Source: Strigamia acuminata (lineage: Eukaryota; Arthropoda; Chilopoda; Geophilomorpha; Linotaeniidae). Taken from it: a stretch of DNA of 60,000 nt. Shown here one piece after another: positions 13,701 to 26,344 of the stretch. Under the pieces are notes generated by a model. That model did not search any database. It was not told where the DNA came from and was given only the letters and a program-made list of their open reading frames with translations. The translations under genes and the position numbers were made by a program. Positions within the stretch are counted from its first letter, which is position 1, and each line of letters opens with the position of its first letter. The stretch spans positions 10,000,259-10,060,258 of the forward strand of contig OX442320.1 of NCBI GenBank assembly GCA_949358305.1, given 5' to 3'.

Positions 13701-16700
13701 CTGCAAGTCACCAAAGTCGGAGACGTTTACAGACTAAATGTGGAGACTGTCGTGAACGCGCAGCAAGTCCAGCAAATGTAGCTTTTTGATTTCCGCCGAT
13801 TTTAACGTACAAAAAGTCCGTATCTCGAAACGAAAACCGTCGCTCGGATTTTGATGAAACTTGGTTTTGGGGTTTCTACCATGGTTTCCTGATTATTTCC
13901 AAAATGTTGTGGTCACTACCAGGGTTGGCGCGAGGGGTGAGGCGGTCGACTCAGGCGGCATATTTCTAGGGGCGGCATCTTTGGGCGGCGTATGCCTTGC
14001 TCGCCTCTGGTGGAAATAAGTGTCGCACCTGCCCTATACTCTGTCTGACCTTAAGAATAGAGAAAACTCCCATTGGTTGAGACCTTTTCACTGGTGTAGT
14101 GATACATAAAAGTAGAACAATACACCAGGCTTTAATAATACATCAGGTTTTATTAAACACTTCGTTGTTGTTTTTAATGTAATTCTTTGTGTGAATAGTA
14201 TGATCGCGATCACACTCCACAGTAAAGCCTAGTACTCATAACACCATTCCGTCCTCGGAATGGTAACAGGAATCAAAGTCTTAAGTTTCCTGCCAAGGGT
14301 GGTACTCATAAAAATATTGTTTAGACTCTGAATCACCCTTGCACGTGGAAACGAATTGTTGCCAACCAAAGGAGTAATAAGGCTGGAGTTTTCTCTATTC
14401 TTAAGGTCAGACGGAGTATAGTCACTACGTTCCTTAGCCAGTGTGTGAAAATTGAGTCTATCGTCCAGGTTTTACATTTACCAAATGTGGTGAACCTGTC
14501 GTTAGCTGGGGCTGGGCTGTTGGAACATGATGTGACCATGAGAAAGGGAATTTATCAGATGATCTGTGAGCGATTCAAAGTCTAAGTAAATGTGCGATTG
14601 CAATTTGTTTTGAACTGGCCTATTTTGCAAGATATGGTGACATTTGTCCCGCTGTTGGCTGTGAATGATGCGAAGTAAGTGATGACATTTTGGATTAATT
14701 ATGGGCGAGAGAGAAAAAAAGAAGAAATAATTAGTCACTTTAGTTTGTTCGGTGTTTTCGGATCGACATTTTTCTCGTGTGACAGCGGATATGTATTGAG
14801 CGGCGACGACATCTGGTAACGAGCGTTGTAACTTATTCACGAGGTTGGAAGTTGTTTCCAGGACCGTTTTTATGAAATTTTAATGAACGATGAATTTCAA
14901 GTGCGCTCGCATTCAGGAAGTGAAACCGTGACGTATTTTCTCCGGCAACCGGAACTGGAATCATTAATTGATGTATCGAGATCCTGGTTCTCAAGTTGTG
15001 CTCTCAAATAACTCATTTCATACCAAACGCGTTTATTAAATGTAAATTTTAAATTTATAAGAAGAAAAATGGATATTGAACGAATTTCATAATAAAAGAA
15101 TTATATAAAAATCAATTTTAAAATATGAATGATTTTTTTTTTAAAATTTAAAACAAACATTTGGGTTAGTATTAGTAGCGCGAAAAATGATTTTACCCAA
15201 TCTTCTAATAGAGCGCGGGTTTTCTATTGACAAACCTAAATTTTGAATGAATTTTTTTAGTCTTTTTGATCAATTTAGACATATATAGATGTCGTTTTAT
15301 TCAATATAGACATTTATTTTAGTTGTTTTGTTGAATTTAGACATTTATTTTAGTCGTTTTCTTCAATTTAGACATTTATTTTAGTCGTTTTTTTCAATTT
15401 AGACATTTATTTTAGTCGTTTTCTTCAATTTAGACATTTATTTTAGTCGTTTTCTTCAATTTAGACATTTATTTTAGTCGTTTTCTTCAATTTAGACATT
15501 TATTTTAGTCGTTTTCTTCAATTTAGACATTTATTTTAGTCGTTTTCTTCAATTTAGACATTTATTTTAGTCGTTTTCTTCAATTTAGACATTTATTTTA
15601 GTCGTTTTCTTCAATTTAGACATTTATTTTAGTCGTTTTCTTCAATTTAGACATTTATTTTAGTCGTTTTGATCAATTTAGACATTTATTTTAGTCGTTT
15701 TGATCAATTTAGACATTTATTTTAGTCGTTTTGGTCAGTTAAGCTTCGCTTTGATTGGGCATCCCGCATTCTATTCGAATTCGACTATCTGAGAATTTAC
15801 GGTAGTAAACAAATAATAGTTGGCGCCGCCGCCACCCGAGTGCGTCGCCGTCGCCGCAGCGATTTCCAGCGAAAGGAGCAGTTTGAAAAAGACAGCTCTA
15901 ATCAAGCGTACAGGGCGACGAGCTGCCGGCACTGGGTCTAATCTCGTGTCCACTAGTCGCTGCATCTCACGAGCAGCAGCGGGCGAATTAATCGGACGCC
16001 GTGCACACGATTTGCGAGACGAAAAAGACGCGGCAACAGGTAGGAGTGCGCATCTGGGTCTACCATATGGGTCGTTGAATGACCGACTACCCGGCTCGAG
16101 AAGCGACGCGGATGGCGGCGACGACACTCGCGCACACGGGCGAGCTTCCCAGGTGATGATGAACGGCGCCCGCTCGCGATATGAGACCCATAGGAGGCGG
16201 TGTGTCCACACCCAACACCCACGCGTCGCTCGCCGACGACAACAGAGGCGTGTACGTCTGCTGCGCTTTTAGTCCCCGCTGTTTCATCATTAAAAAGGTA
16301 TTTTTGAGCGGGTTTTGGGCGCTTTTTGAGGGGTTTTGGGCGAACAGCTGGTGGGTTGTGACTTTTTTGACGTTGGTTTCGATACGGGAGCTGGTGGGGT
16401 TGCGGATTCCGTCGTTTGGTGTCGTTTCCTGGTTCTTCTGCCCACCTGGTGCGCTGGTTTGTTGATGGGAGATGAGAGTGATGATGTAATTGATGAGTTT
16501 TTGGTGGTTGGGAGGGAGAGTGAAATGTGGGTTTTGCGCATGCGTGGTTTGTTGTTGGTGTTTGATATTTGATATTTAGTTTTGTGATGTTTTTCTTGAT
16601 TTTTTTGTGTTTGTTTTATTTTTTTGTGATGTTTTTTGGTTGTTTTTTGTGTTTTTGTGGCAAATTGAGTTTTTATTTATTTTTATTTTATTTTTATTTT

Positions 16701-19700
16701 TATTTTTTAATTTTTTTTTCGGTGGATTTTTGAGTTGGCGTTGCGAAATTGCGAAAATTAAGTCATGTGTTGCAGCTAATGACTGTTGTATTTATTTATT
16801 ATTTAATATGAGTGGCGAGTAAGCGATTAAAGCGTCGCTGCATGTGGTGGAGAAAATGATTTCCTTAATCCCAGCAGCTCGAGATGGACAATACGAGTGG
16901 ACTGTGAATAAGATGGGATTTTTTTTTGTTTTTTTTTGGTTTGTAATTTTGTGTTTTAAATTAAGAAGTTGGAATGGTTGTGTTGTGAGTGTCCTTGTGA
17001 TCAATCAGCACTCAGCGTTGCTTGTGGCCTGTTTTTCCGCGCTAGAGGTCACCAACCTTACTTACTACTACTTACTGTACCTGACCATGTGCTTTGGATT
17101 TGGGTTTGTTTTTGGGAGTGGAGGAAGGGTTTGGTTGGTGGGGTGTTATTGTTTTGGTTTGTGATTCAAGCGGATTTTTTTTTTTGTGAAAATTTGAATT
17201 TTTCTGTTCAGATTTTGATTTTTTGTGGAAAATTTGGATTTTTTGTAGAAAATTTGGATTTTTTGTAGAAAATTTGGATTTTTTGTAGAAAATTTGGATT
17301 TTTTGTGAAAAATTTGGGTTTTATTATGAAAAATTTGGACTTTTTGGTGAAAAGTTTGGACTTTTGGGTGAAAAAATTTGACTTTTTGGTGAAAAAATTG
17401 GGTTTTTTTGTGAAAAATTTGGATTTTTTTGTGAAAAATTTGGATTTTTTTGTGAAAAATTTGGATTTTTTTTTGAAAAATTTGGATTTTTTGTGAAAAA
17501 TTTGGATTTTTTGTGAAAAATTTGGGTTTTATTATGAAAAATTTGGACTTTTTGGTGAAAAATTTGGACTTTTTGGTGAAAAAATTGGATTTTTTTGTGA
17601 AAAAATTGGATTTTTTTGTGAAAAATTTGGATTTTTTTAATGAAAAATTTGACTTTTTGGTGAAAAATTTGAATTTTTCTGTCCAGAATTGAAGTATTTC
17701 AATTAAAATTTGGATTTTAAAGTAAAAATTGGAAAAATTTTCAATTGGATTGAGATTTTTAAGATGAAAAACTGTTTTTCAACTGAAATTTTGACTTTTA
17801 AAGTGAAAATTTAATCTTCCAAAATCTAAAAAAATTAAAAAAAAATAAAACCTCCATTAAATGAAGCATTTTTGATTTCCCACCCCCCATAAATCACACA
17901 CACAATTATCCACAACCCACATCATAAAAAAATGAATAAACACAAAATAAACCACCTGCCACACAAACCAACCGTTAGAAAATCCCCGTTTGATCCCCCC
18001 CACTTAAACACGTCTATTTTCACTTTTATTTTCCCTCCCCTTCTCTCTTTCCCTTTCTCGTTTCCTTCCATTTCCTGACCTATTTAATCTCTTTAAAAAT
18101 TACTTGCGCCTGACCTTCAGTTTGCTTCTAATGTGTCACAAGTTGTTGCATTTTTCACTCCACTCCGGAACAATCCACACGAAAAAAACCACAAGGTGCA
18201 TTCAATTGACTTATTCGTCTGAAATGACTTCTCCAAACCGAAAATGACGTTTTTGACATCACATTTCTGACTTAAATAAGCCTAAACTTGGTCGTTTGAA
18301 TGCATTTTGTCGTTTCTTGGAGAGGTTTGAAATTTCTTTGGATTTTTCATTGCGTTTTGGAATTTCTGGAATAATTAAGAAGTTTTGTTTAATGGATTTT
18401 GCAGGTAACTCCTACCGCCCAGGGCCTCAACCCTAATGCGAATGAATTTGAAAGTAAATTGCCCTCGTCGCCTGCCGAAGCCAATAACAGCGCCACCTGG
18501 GATGACGGCACCGATGCCTCCGCTTCGCCCACACTCCCACTCGCGTCTTTGAATGATGGTAGGCATTTTTTTATTTATTTATATTCATTAAAAAAGGAAA
18601 AATTGTTGTGTATGAAACGAAATTTGTACAAATTTATTTCTTCACCGAACGGGAGCAGTCAAAATAAATTGATGTTGTGGATGGTTGTGTGGTTTTCATT
18701 GAAAAAACAAAAAGAAACGGTTTGAAAACAATGAAAAAATGCTTTTTGCCCGCAATTTACGAGATGAAATTAGTCACAATAACGATCACATTTGATGACG
18801 CATTCGAAAAAGCGCCGTGATTGGCGAATACGTCGAATCCTCGTTTGAATCGCTGCCGCCAGACCGCGGTGATGCAAAAACGATGACGTTTTCGGAGCGC
18901 GATCCCAGGGTGCATTGCGGGGCACATGCTGCATTGGTAGCCATCTTGAGGTCGCACTGCCTTCCTCCAAACTGGAACCATTGAAATTCGGTAAGCTGAG
19001 GTGTTCGATTTACGTTGTGCGTGCGCCCGCCGTGTCCCTAGTGTTGGGTGTTATCGATTTAAGCGTGCGGCGAGCTGCTTTCGACCGATGGACGCCCGAC
19101 GAGATGCTGGCATATGGTCTGGGGACCTGGTTCGTAGTCGTAGGCCTTTAGCAGAAATGTGTGACGTTTTGGCTGGGAGACGGACCAACTTCTAATTTAA
19201 ATTCCCGACTCAGTTTATCGCGCTGCCGCTCGATGTTGGCAGTGCGCTCTCTTTTTAACGCCGCCGAATACACGCAGGAGCAGGCGATCGCTAACACTCG
19301 ATCGGTTCGGTATTTTTGAACCTGCAAACTCGCGCTCGGATTTCGCCAAGTTTGTGTTGATTATGCAATGGAAAACGTGGATAAAGTCGATTTCGGGGGT
19401 TTTTGAGCCGAATTGTCGTTGTTTTTTGGGGTTTTTGAGTGGTTTTTGATGTTTTTGATTTTATTTTTGGGTTTTTTGGGTTTTTTTTAGAGTGTGGAAT
19501 TTAATTTCCTTTAGTGTCTCTTGAATTTTATCAGTGCTTAGTCATTGCATCGAGGCGAATAGTGGAATGATAAATAGAAATATGTCGCAATGTTTTTTAC
19601 GTATTTTTGTGTATTTGGTTTGGGTTTTGTTTGTTGTTGTTGTTATTTTGATTTATTGAACAACATGTGTTGTTTATTTATTATTAATTTTTGTTTTTAA

Positions 19701-21045
19701 GATATATATAAATAAATATTTTTTTGTTGTATGTTTTTTGGTGGTTTTTTGATAGGCTTAATTATTCCTTGTTATTTTTGCTCGAGTAAACACGGTTTAG
19801 CAGCAGAGCAGAAATTTTTTTTTTTTTTTTTTTTTTTTATAATAAATTTTTTTTTTTTATATATATAAATTTTTTGGGTGTGGAAAAATGTGGGGAAAAA
19901 ATTGGGAAGCGTAAAAAAAAAAAAAAAAAAAAAAAAAAATGTGAATGAGTTATTTTTTGGGTTTGAATTGCAATGAAATTTAAAACCGGAGTGTTGTCTC
20001 TGTTTTTCCTGTCGATCTGAGGTGACAAGATCAACCTAATCTCCCCGTTTTTTATGAATGGATTACACCAGGAAATGGTGTTTGGTTGGCTGGAAAAATA
20101 AAAAAAAAAATTTATTTGAAATTTTATATTTTTTATTTATTCGTAAATAAAAAATATTAATTTTTTTTGTTTTTTTAAATTTAAATTTTTTTGAATGAAT
20201 TTAAATTAAATGTTTACCTGGAACAGGTGTAAACGAACCTTCGAAAATGCACCACGCCCGTGTATACCAGAAATCGAAAATGTCTTTAAAAATATAATAA
20301 AAAAAAAAAACAGACCGAACTTGACCTAGAAAAGGCGCACGTGACCCGCCCCAAACGTTAAATAACATTTGATTATTTTTGCTGCCGAGCATGCGCAAAT
20401 GGAGTTTAGGCTTAATTGAAGCGATGAAATAGTTTATGCCCTCCCTCGTGATTATTTTGTAGTAACGGCCCAGATTTTGATATTAAAAATTTGAATATTC
20501 GGGGAAATGTGAGCTCGGGTGGTGTTTGTCAAAGTTTGACGGGATTTGTCCGGTCCGGACTCCGGATCGCGAGTTATTTGTGGCCGCTGTTTGCGCCGCT
20601 ATGGCCGTTTACCACGTACTGTGGCACGGCGTAACGGACGAGGACGTTTTCCTTCGCTGTTGTACGATTTGGTCGTTGATTCGTTGATTTTTATTTGATT
20701 TTTGTGTTTGTAGGGTATCCTTACATGAATGGAGACGTTAGCAAACTGCAGCCTACAGCGGTAGTGTTCTCGACGACGGCGGCGCCGGCTGCGGCTGCGG
20801 GTGGTGTGGCACCCGGCCCGATGCCCACTGAGTATCCGTCGATGGCCGACGGAGCCGTCGTGGGCGCCAACGACGGCCTGGCCACTCCCGACAGCAGCAC
20901 GAACGACGAGCCGGCCCCGGACGAAGCTGCGCACGAAAACGGTTTACCGCACGATCAGTTGAAGGCGATGCTTCAACACCAACTCGAGTATTATTTCTCC
21001 AGGTAGATTTTTGAGGTTTTTTTTTGAGATTTTTTTTAATTTTAA

Positions 21046-21087
<42 letters not shown>

Positions 21088-24000
21088 GGAAAATTTATCT
21101 GTGGATATGTATTTGGTGTCGCAGATGGACAGCGACCAGTACGTGCCCATTTGGACGGTAGCAAATTTTAACAAAATTCGTGAATTGACTAAAGATATCA
21201 ATTTGATAGTGCAAGTTTTACGCGGTAAATTTTTGGTTTGTTTGGTGGTTTGTTTGGTTTTCGTCGCCATTTTTCGTCATTTTTAGCAACGAAATGCTCG
21301 TTGATTGGATTTCTGTGGTTAGCGTACGTCGCCCTCGACAAATACTGTATTTCGAGGATTAAGAAGAAATTTGCACGTGTTTGCGAGGAGATTTGTTGTT
21401 ATTTGAGGGTGATATACAGTAGTTGTTGCAATTATTTGAGGGCGACTACTATACACGGGCTATTACCGTATTTCTTCGATTTTAAGTCGCACTTTATTCC
21501 CAAATATACATCTCTAAAAACGGGGTGCGTCTTACAATGTAAAAGAGCACTTTTGTTTTAATATAAACACACCTAAGGGTGGGTTCCCACTTGGAAGTAA
21601 AGTACCGTATTACCCCGCTTAAGCCGCATGGCGTTGGACATGGGATTACCAGGCTTTGGGAATTTCAGTCTAACAGTTTATGTCGGTATAAGTGAATTTT
21701 CTTAATTTTCTGAAGATTATTACTAAAATGTGGGCAAATTTATAGAAATTGAGGCCAATTTCCTTCATTTTGGACATTTAAAAATGCTTTTTATGCTTGT
21801 TTAGGCTCAATTCTTGTTGGCATGTGGCTTAGAATTGAAGAAGTACGGTATTTGATGAATTTGATGAATGATTGGCGACGAAATGAGCGTTTGTTTGTTA
21901 TATTGCGGTATGAGTTAATTGTTTTGTTTTGGTGTTTGATTGCAGAGTCGCCGAACGTGCAGGTGGACGATGCGGGCGAGAAGGTTCGCCCGAATCACAA
22001 GCGCTGCATTGTGATTTTGCGCGAAGTTCCTGAAACGACTCCCGTCGAAGAGGTGGAAAGTTTATTCCAAGGAGAAAACTGCCCCCGCTTTGTGAGCTGC
22101 GAGTTTGCGCACAACAACAGCTGGTACGTGACGTTCGAGTCGGACGAAGACGCGCAACGAGCGTACCGATACCTCCGCGAGGAGGTGAAGAATTTTCAGG
22201 GCAAATCTATCATGGCCCGCATCAAAGCCAAACCATTGCCCAGGGCGCCACTCGTGCCGAAAAACGGCATGAGACCGACGCATCTCGACCCAAGTCTGTA
22301 CCCCCAGTCGCCGCAGCAGCCGCCAGCTACGCCACGATACACCACCACTGCCTACCAAGCCAATGCCGCTGCCGCCGCCGCCGCCTCTACGATGCCCAAC
22401 ATGGCCGGATACAACGGACAACAGCTTCATGTTTATGTAAACCACAGACCGAAAGCGAGTTTTACTCGTTTATACTCGTTTTTCTTCGTTTTTTTCTCAT
22501 TTTTCTTCATTTTTCTTTCGTTTTTCTTCATTTTTCTTTCGTTTTTCTTCATTTTTCTTTCGTTTTTCTTCATTTTTCTCTAGTTTTTAATCGTTTATAC
22601 TCACTTTTCGTTTTTCTCTTATTTTAACCTATTTCCTCTCTCGTTTTAACCTCATTTTTTCCTCGTTTTAATCTTTTTTCCTCGTTTTAATCTTTTTTTT
22701 CTCGTTTAAACTTAGTATTTCTGGTTTTTATACATTATTTCTCGTTTTTCTACTTTTTTGTCTCGTTTTTTCTCGTTTTTCTCGTTTGTTTTACTCATTT
22801 TGTCTCGTTTTTTTGCAGTTTCCGCCTTTCTACCCGCCCAGCATGCTGCAGACGTGGGCTCCGACGAGTCCGGCTTATCTAGATATTAGTTCGGTGAGCG
22901 ATGTTGCGAGTTTGCGGCGTCCGAGCGCGTGCTAATGGGTGAAATTTGTCGTTTTAGGTGTTTTCTATCAATGGGTTGGCACCGCAGTCTGCGTACAAGC
23001 CTCAGACCAGTGGCGGCCGGCACAGTTTCCAATCCATTCGCAACCGTAACCAAAAATCGCACGGCCGTGGCGGCGGTCAGGACAGCATGGACAGGCTGGA
23101 CACTCGTCCATCTCAGTACGACTTGCAGCAACGCGGCAACGGCGGCGGCGGCGGCGGTCTGCAGCACGGCGCCGCGTCGCCGGCTTCGGTGGTCAACGGC
23201 AACGGGACCAGCAGTGACGGGCAGGAATGTCACGCGGTCGCACCCGCTCCCGGTCCAGGCCCAGGCCTAGGCCCAGGCCCCGGCCCGGGCCCCGCATCCG
23301 CCTCCGACACGAGTCATTCCAGGCGCGAAAGCGGCCAAACGACGCCAATCGGCGCGGTCGTCGCGGCTCCTGCGATTCCTGCGGCGGCGGTCGACAAAGA
23401 GGAAACGACGACGCAGACGATGGTCAGCACCGGGTATCGTCAGCTCGAAGCTCAAACGCTGCAGACCCTGCAGCCGCAGAGGAATCGAAATAGAAGGCGG
23501 AAGCGGGAAGATGATCTTGCGTTCACTAAGAATAATGTATTTGTTGGTTTTGAGTTGGAAGTTTTGTTTGTTTATTTTTATTTTTTTGGTACAGAGGCCG
23601 GAGACGGCGGTGGGCAAAACTCAATCCGCTCCGCTGAAAGAAACGAAGCAAGTTACGCCGAAATTTGACTTTGAAGCTGCTTCGTTCCCGCCATTGCCCG
23701 GGATGGGTTTTTCCGCCGTAAGTGTTTTGGGCTGCTGGTTTGTTTGTGCGCGAAAATTGTGTTGGTTTTGGTTGAGATTTGTTTAATTTTAGTAGGAATT
23801 CGTTAAAAAATGGTCAAATTTGGTCGGAATTCGTTAAAAAATGGTCAAATTTGGTCGGAATTCGTTAAAAAATGGTCAAATTTGGTCGGAATTCGTTAAA
23901 AAATGGTCAAATTTGGTCGCAATTCGTTAAAAAATGGTCAAATTTGGTCGCAATTCGTTAAAAAATGGTCAAATTTGGTCGCAATTCGTTAAAAAATGGT

Positions 24001-26305
24001 CAAATTTGGTCGCAATTCGTTAAAAAATGGTCAAATTTGGTCGGAATTCGTTAAAAAATAGTCAAATTTGGTCGGAACTCGTTAAAAAATGGTCAAATTT
24101 GGTCGGAATTCATTAAAAAATGGTCAAATTTGGTCCAAATTCGTTCAAAAATGGTCAAATTTGGCCGGAATTCGTTAAAAAATGGTCAAATTTGATCGGA
24201 ATTTATTAAAACAATCAATTTTGAACGAAATTTATCCAAATTGGCTACAAATTCGTCACAATTTCAGAAATCCTAACCAAAAAAAAAAAATCAATGTGAA
24301 AAAATAAATGTGAGATATTGACGTTTTCTATTTTTCTTTTGCAGGATGGAAGTGGTGGCGACAACGAGGCTTTGGAGAACCGCATGTCCGATGTGGTGAA
24401 GGGTACAGCAAAGCCTTCGACTGTCGATTTGAAAAGTCAAACATTTGCACCACTTTCACCCGGCGTCCGCGACAACCCAGCGTTGACTAACGGCGGCGAC
24501 GAAAGCCTCCTCGCTGCCGCGATAGCCGTCCCCACGCCGCCGCCGTCTCCCATTCCTGTTGTCACGTACGTAGACCGCGCACCCGGTCCAAATTGAAGTC
24601 TAAAATTTGAATTTCGCACTCTAGGAGGGTCTCGAAGGGAGTGACGACGGCTGACAAGGCAACTAGAACCGACGAGGCGCTCATGAAAGGAGCCGAGAAC
24701 GTTTTCCCGCCTCATCAGAAGCAACACGCGTCGTCAGTGACGATAACTGCCTTTACTATGACGCCCAAGCCGTCGATGCCATCTCCGAAAGCGACGTGCG
24801 CTGCGAGCGGCGCGCCCAAGACGCCCACCACGCCCGTGACGAAGGCGGCGCCGACCGTCGCGACGAGCAACGCCACTCCGGTCGGTGTTGCGGCGACGGC
24901 GACGGCGACGGCGCCATCGCCCGCATACTCGCCCGGCAGCAACAGCAAAGAGTCCGCGCACAAGTTGAGCTACGCGCAAATGGCACAGCGGGGTCGCGAG
25001 CGATCCGAGAAAATGGCCCACGAGCAGAAGGACACCACCGAGAAGGACCAAAGAAGGAAAAGCGACCAGTCGCAGTCGTCGAATTTTTCGAATTCCTTCA
25101 GTGGGGCCAATAAACACAACAGCGTCGCTGCCAGTGAGTTTAAGGAAATTGGGCGAATTTTGGTGAATTTTGTCCAAAATTGAGCGCAATTTTGATGAAT
25201 TTTGGCCAAAATTGAGCGAATTTTGATGAATTTTAACCAAAATTGAGCGAATTTTGATGAATTTTGATGAATTTTGATGAATTTTAACCAAAATTGAGCG
25301 AATTTTGATGAATTTTGATGAATTTTGACCAAAATTGAGCGAATTTTGATGAATTTTGATGAATTTTAACCAAAATTGAGCGAATTTTGATGAATTTTAA
25401 CCAAAATTGAGCGAATTTTGATGAATTTTGACCAAAATTGAGCGAATTTTGTTGAATTTTGGTCAAAATTGAGCGATTTTTGATGAATTTTGACTAAAAT
25501 TGAGCGAATTTTGATGAATTTTGACCAAAATTGAGCAAATTTTGATGAATTTTGGTCAAAATTGAGCGATTTTTGATGAATTTTGATGAATTTTGACTAA
25601 AATTGAGCGATTTTTGATGAGTTTTGACCAAAATCGAGCAAATTTTGATGAATTTTGGCCAAAATTAAGCGAACTTTGTTGAATTTTGGCCAAAATTGAG
25701 CGATTTTTGATGAATTTTGATGAATTTTGACTAAAATTGAGCGAATTTTGATGAATTTTGACCAAAATTGAGCGAATTTTGATGAATTTTGATGAATTTT
25801 AACCAAAATTGAGCGAATTTTGATGAATTTTAACCAAAATTGAGCGAATTTTGTTGAATTTTGGTCAAAATTGAGCGATTTTTGATGAATTTTGATGAAT
25901 TTTGACTAAAATTGAGCGAATTTTGATGAATTTTGACCAAAATTGAGCAAATTTTGATGAATTTTGGTCAAAATTGAGCGATTTTTGATGAATTTTGATG
26001 AATTTTGACTAAAATTGAGCGATTTTTGATGAGTTTTGACCAAAATCGAGCAAATTTTGATGAATTTTGGCCAAAATTAAGCGAATTTTGTTGAATTTTG
26101 GCCAAAATTGAGCGATTTTTGATGAATTTTGACCGATATTTAGCGATTTTTGATGAATTTCGTCCAAATTCTTACTGAAATTTCCACCAAACTTGACAAG
26201 CTTTAAAAAAAACCTCAACCAAATCTTTTAATTCTAGGGCAACAACAACAACAACAGTCACCGCAACAACAGCAACAACCCCAACAGCAACAGCAACCCC
26301 AACAA

Positions 26306-26344
<39 letters not shown>

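Noticed and set aside
15820-16272. 150-codon plus-strand and 146-codon minus-strand open frames
   Set aside because: Long frames are expected in this GC-rich block. Neither resembles a known protein, and the supported reading is a promoter/first-exon block of LARP4.
17010-17095. Possible second rRNA fragment (CCGCGCTAGAGGTCACC)
   Set aside because: Only about nine consecutive bases match the 18S block, and the flanks do not align.
18190-18310. Candidate MITE with GGTGCATTCA termini
   Set aside because: Only about nine bases at the ends are inverted, and the rest does not pair. It is kept as a possible relic, not called as a feature.
24734-25806. Minus-strand frames rich in [12 protein letters not shown] repeats
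   Set aside because: They derive from the 31-bp array and the antisense of LARP4 exon 10, with no splice structure or similarity.
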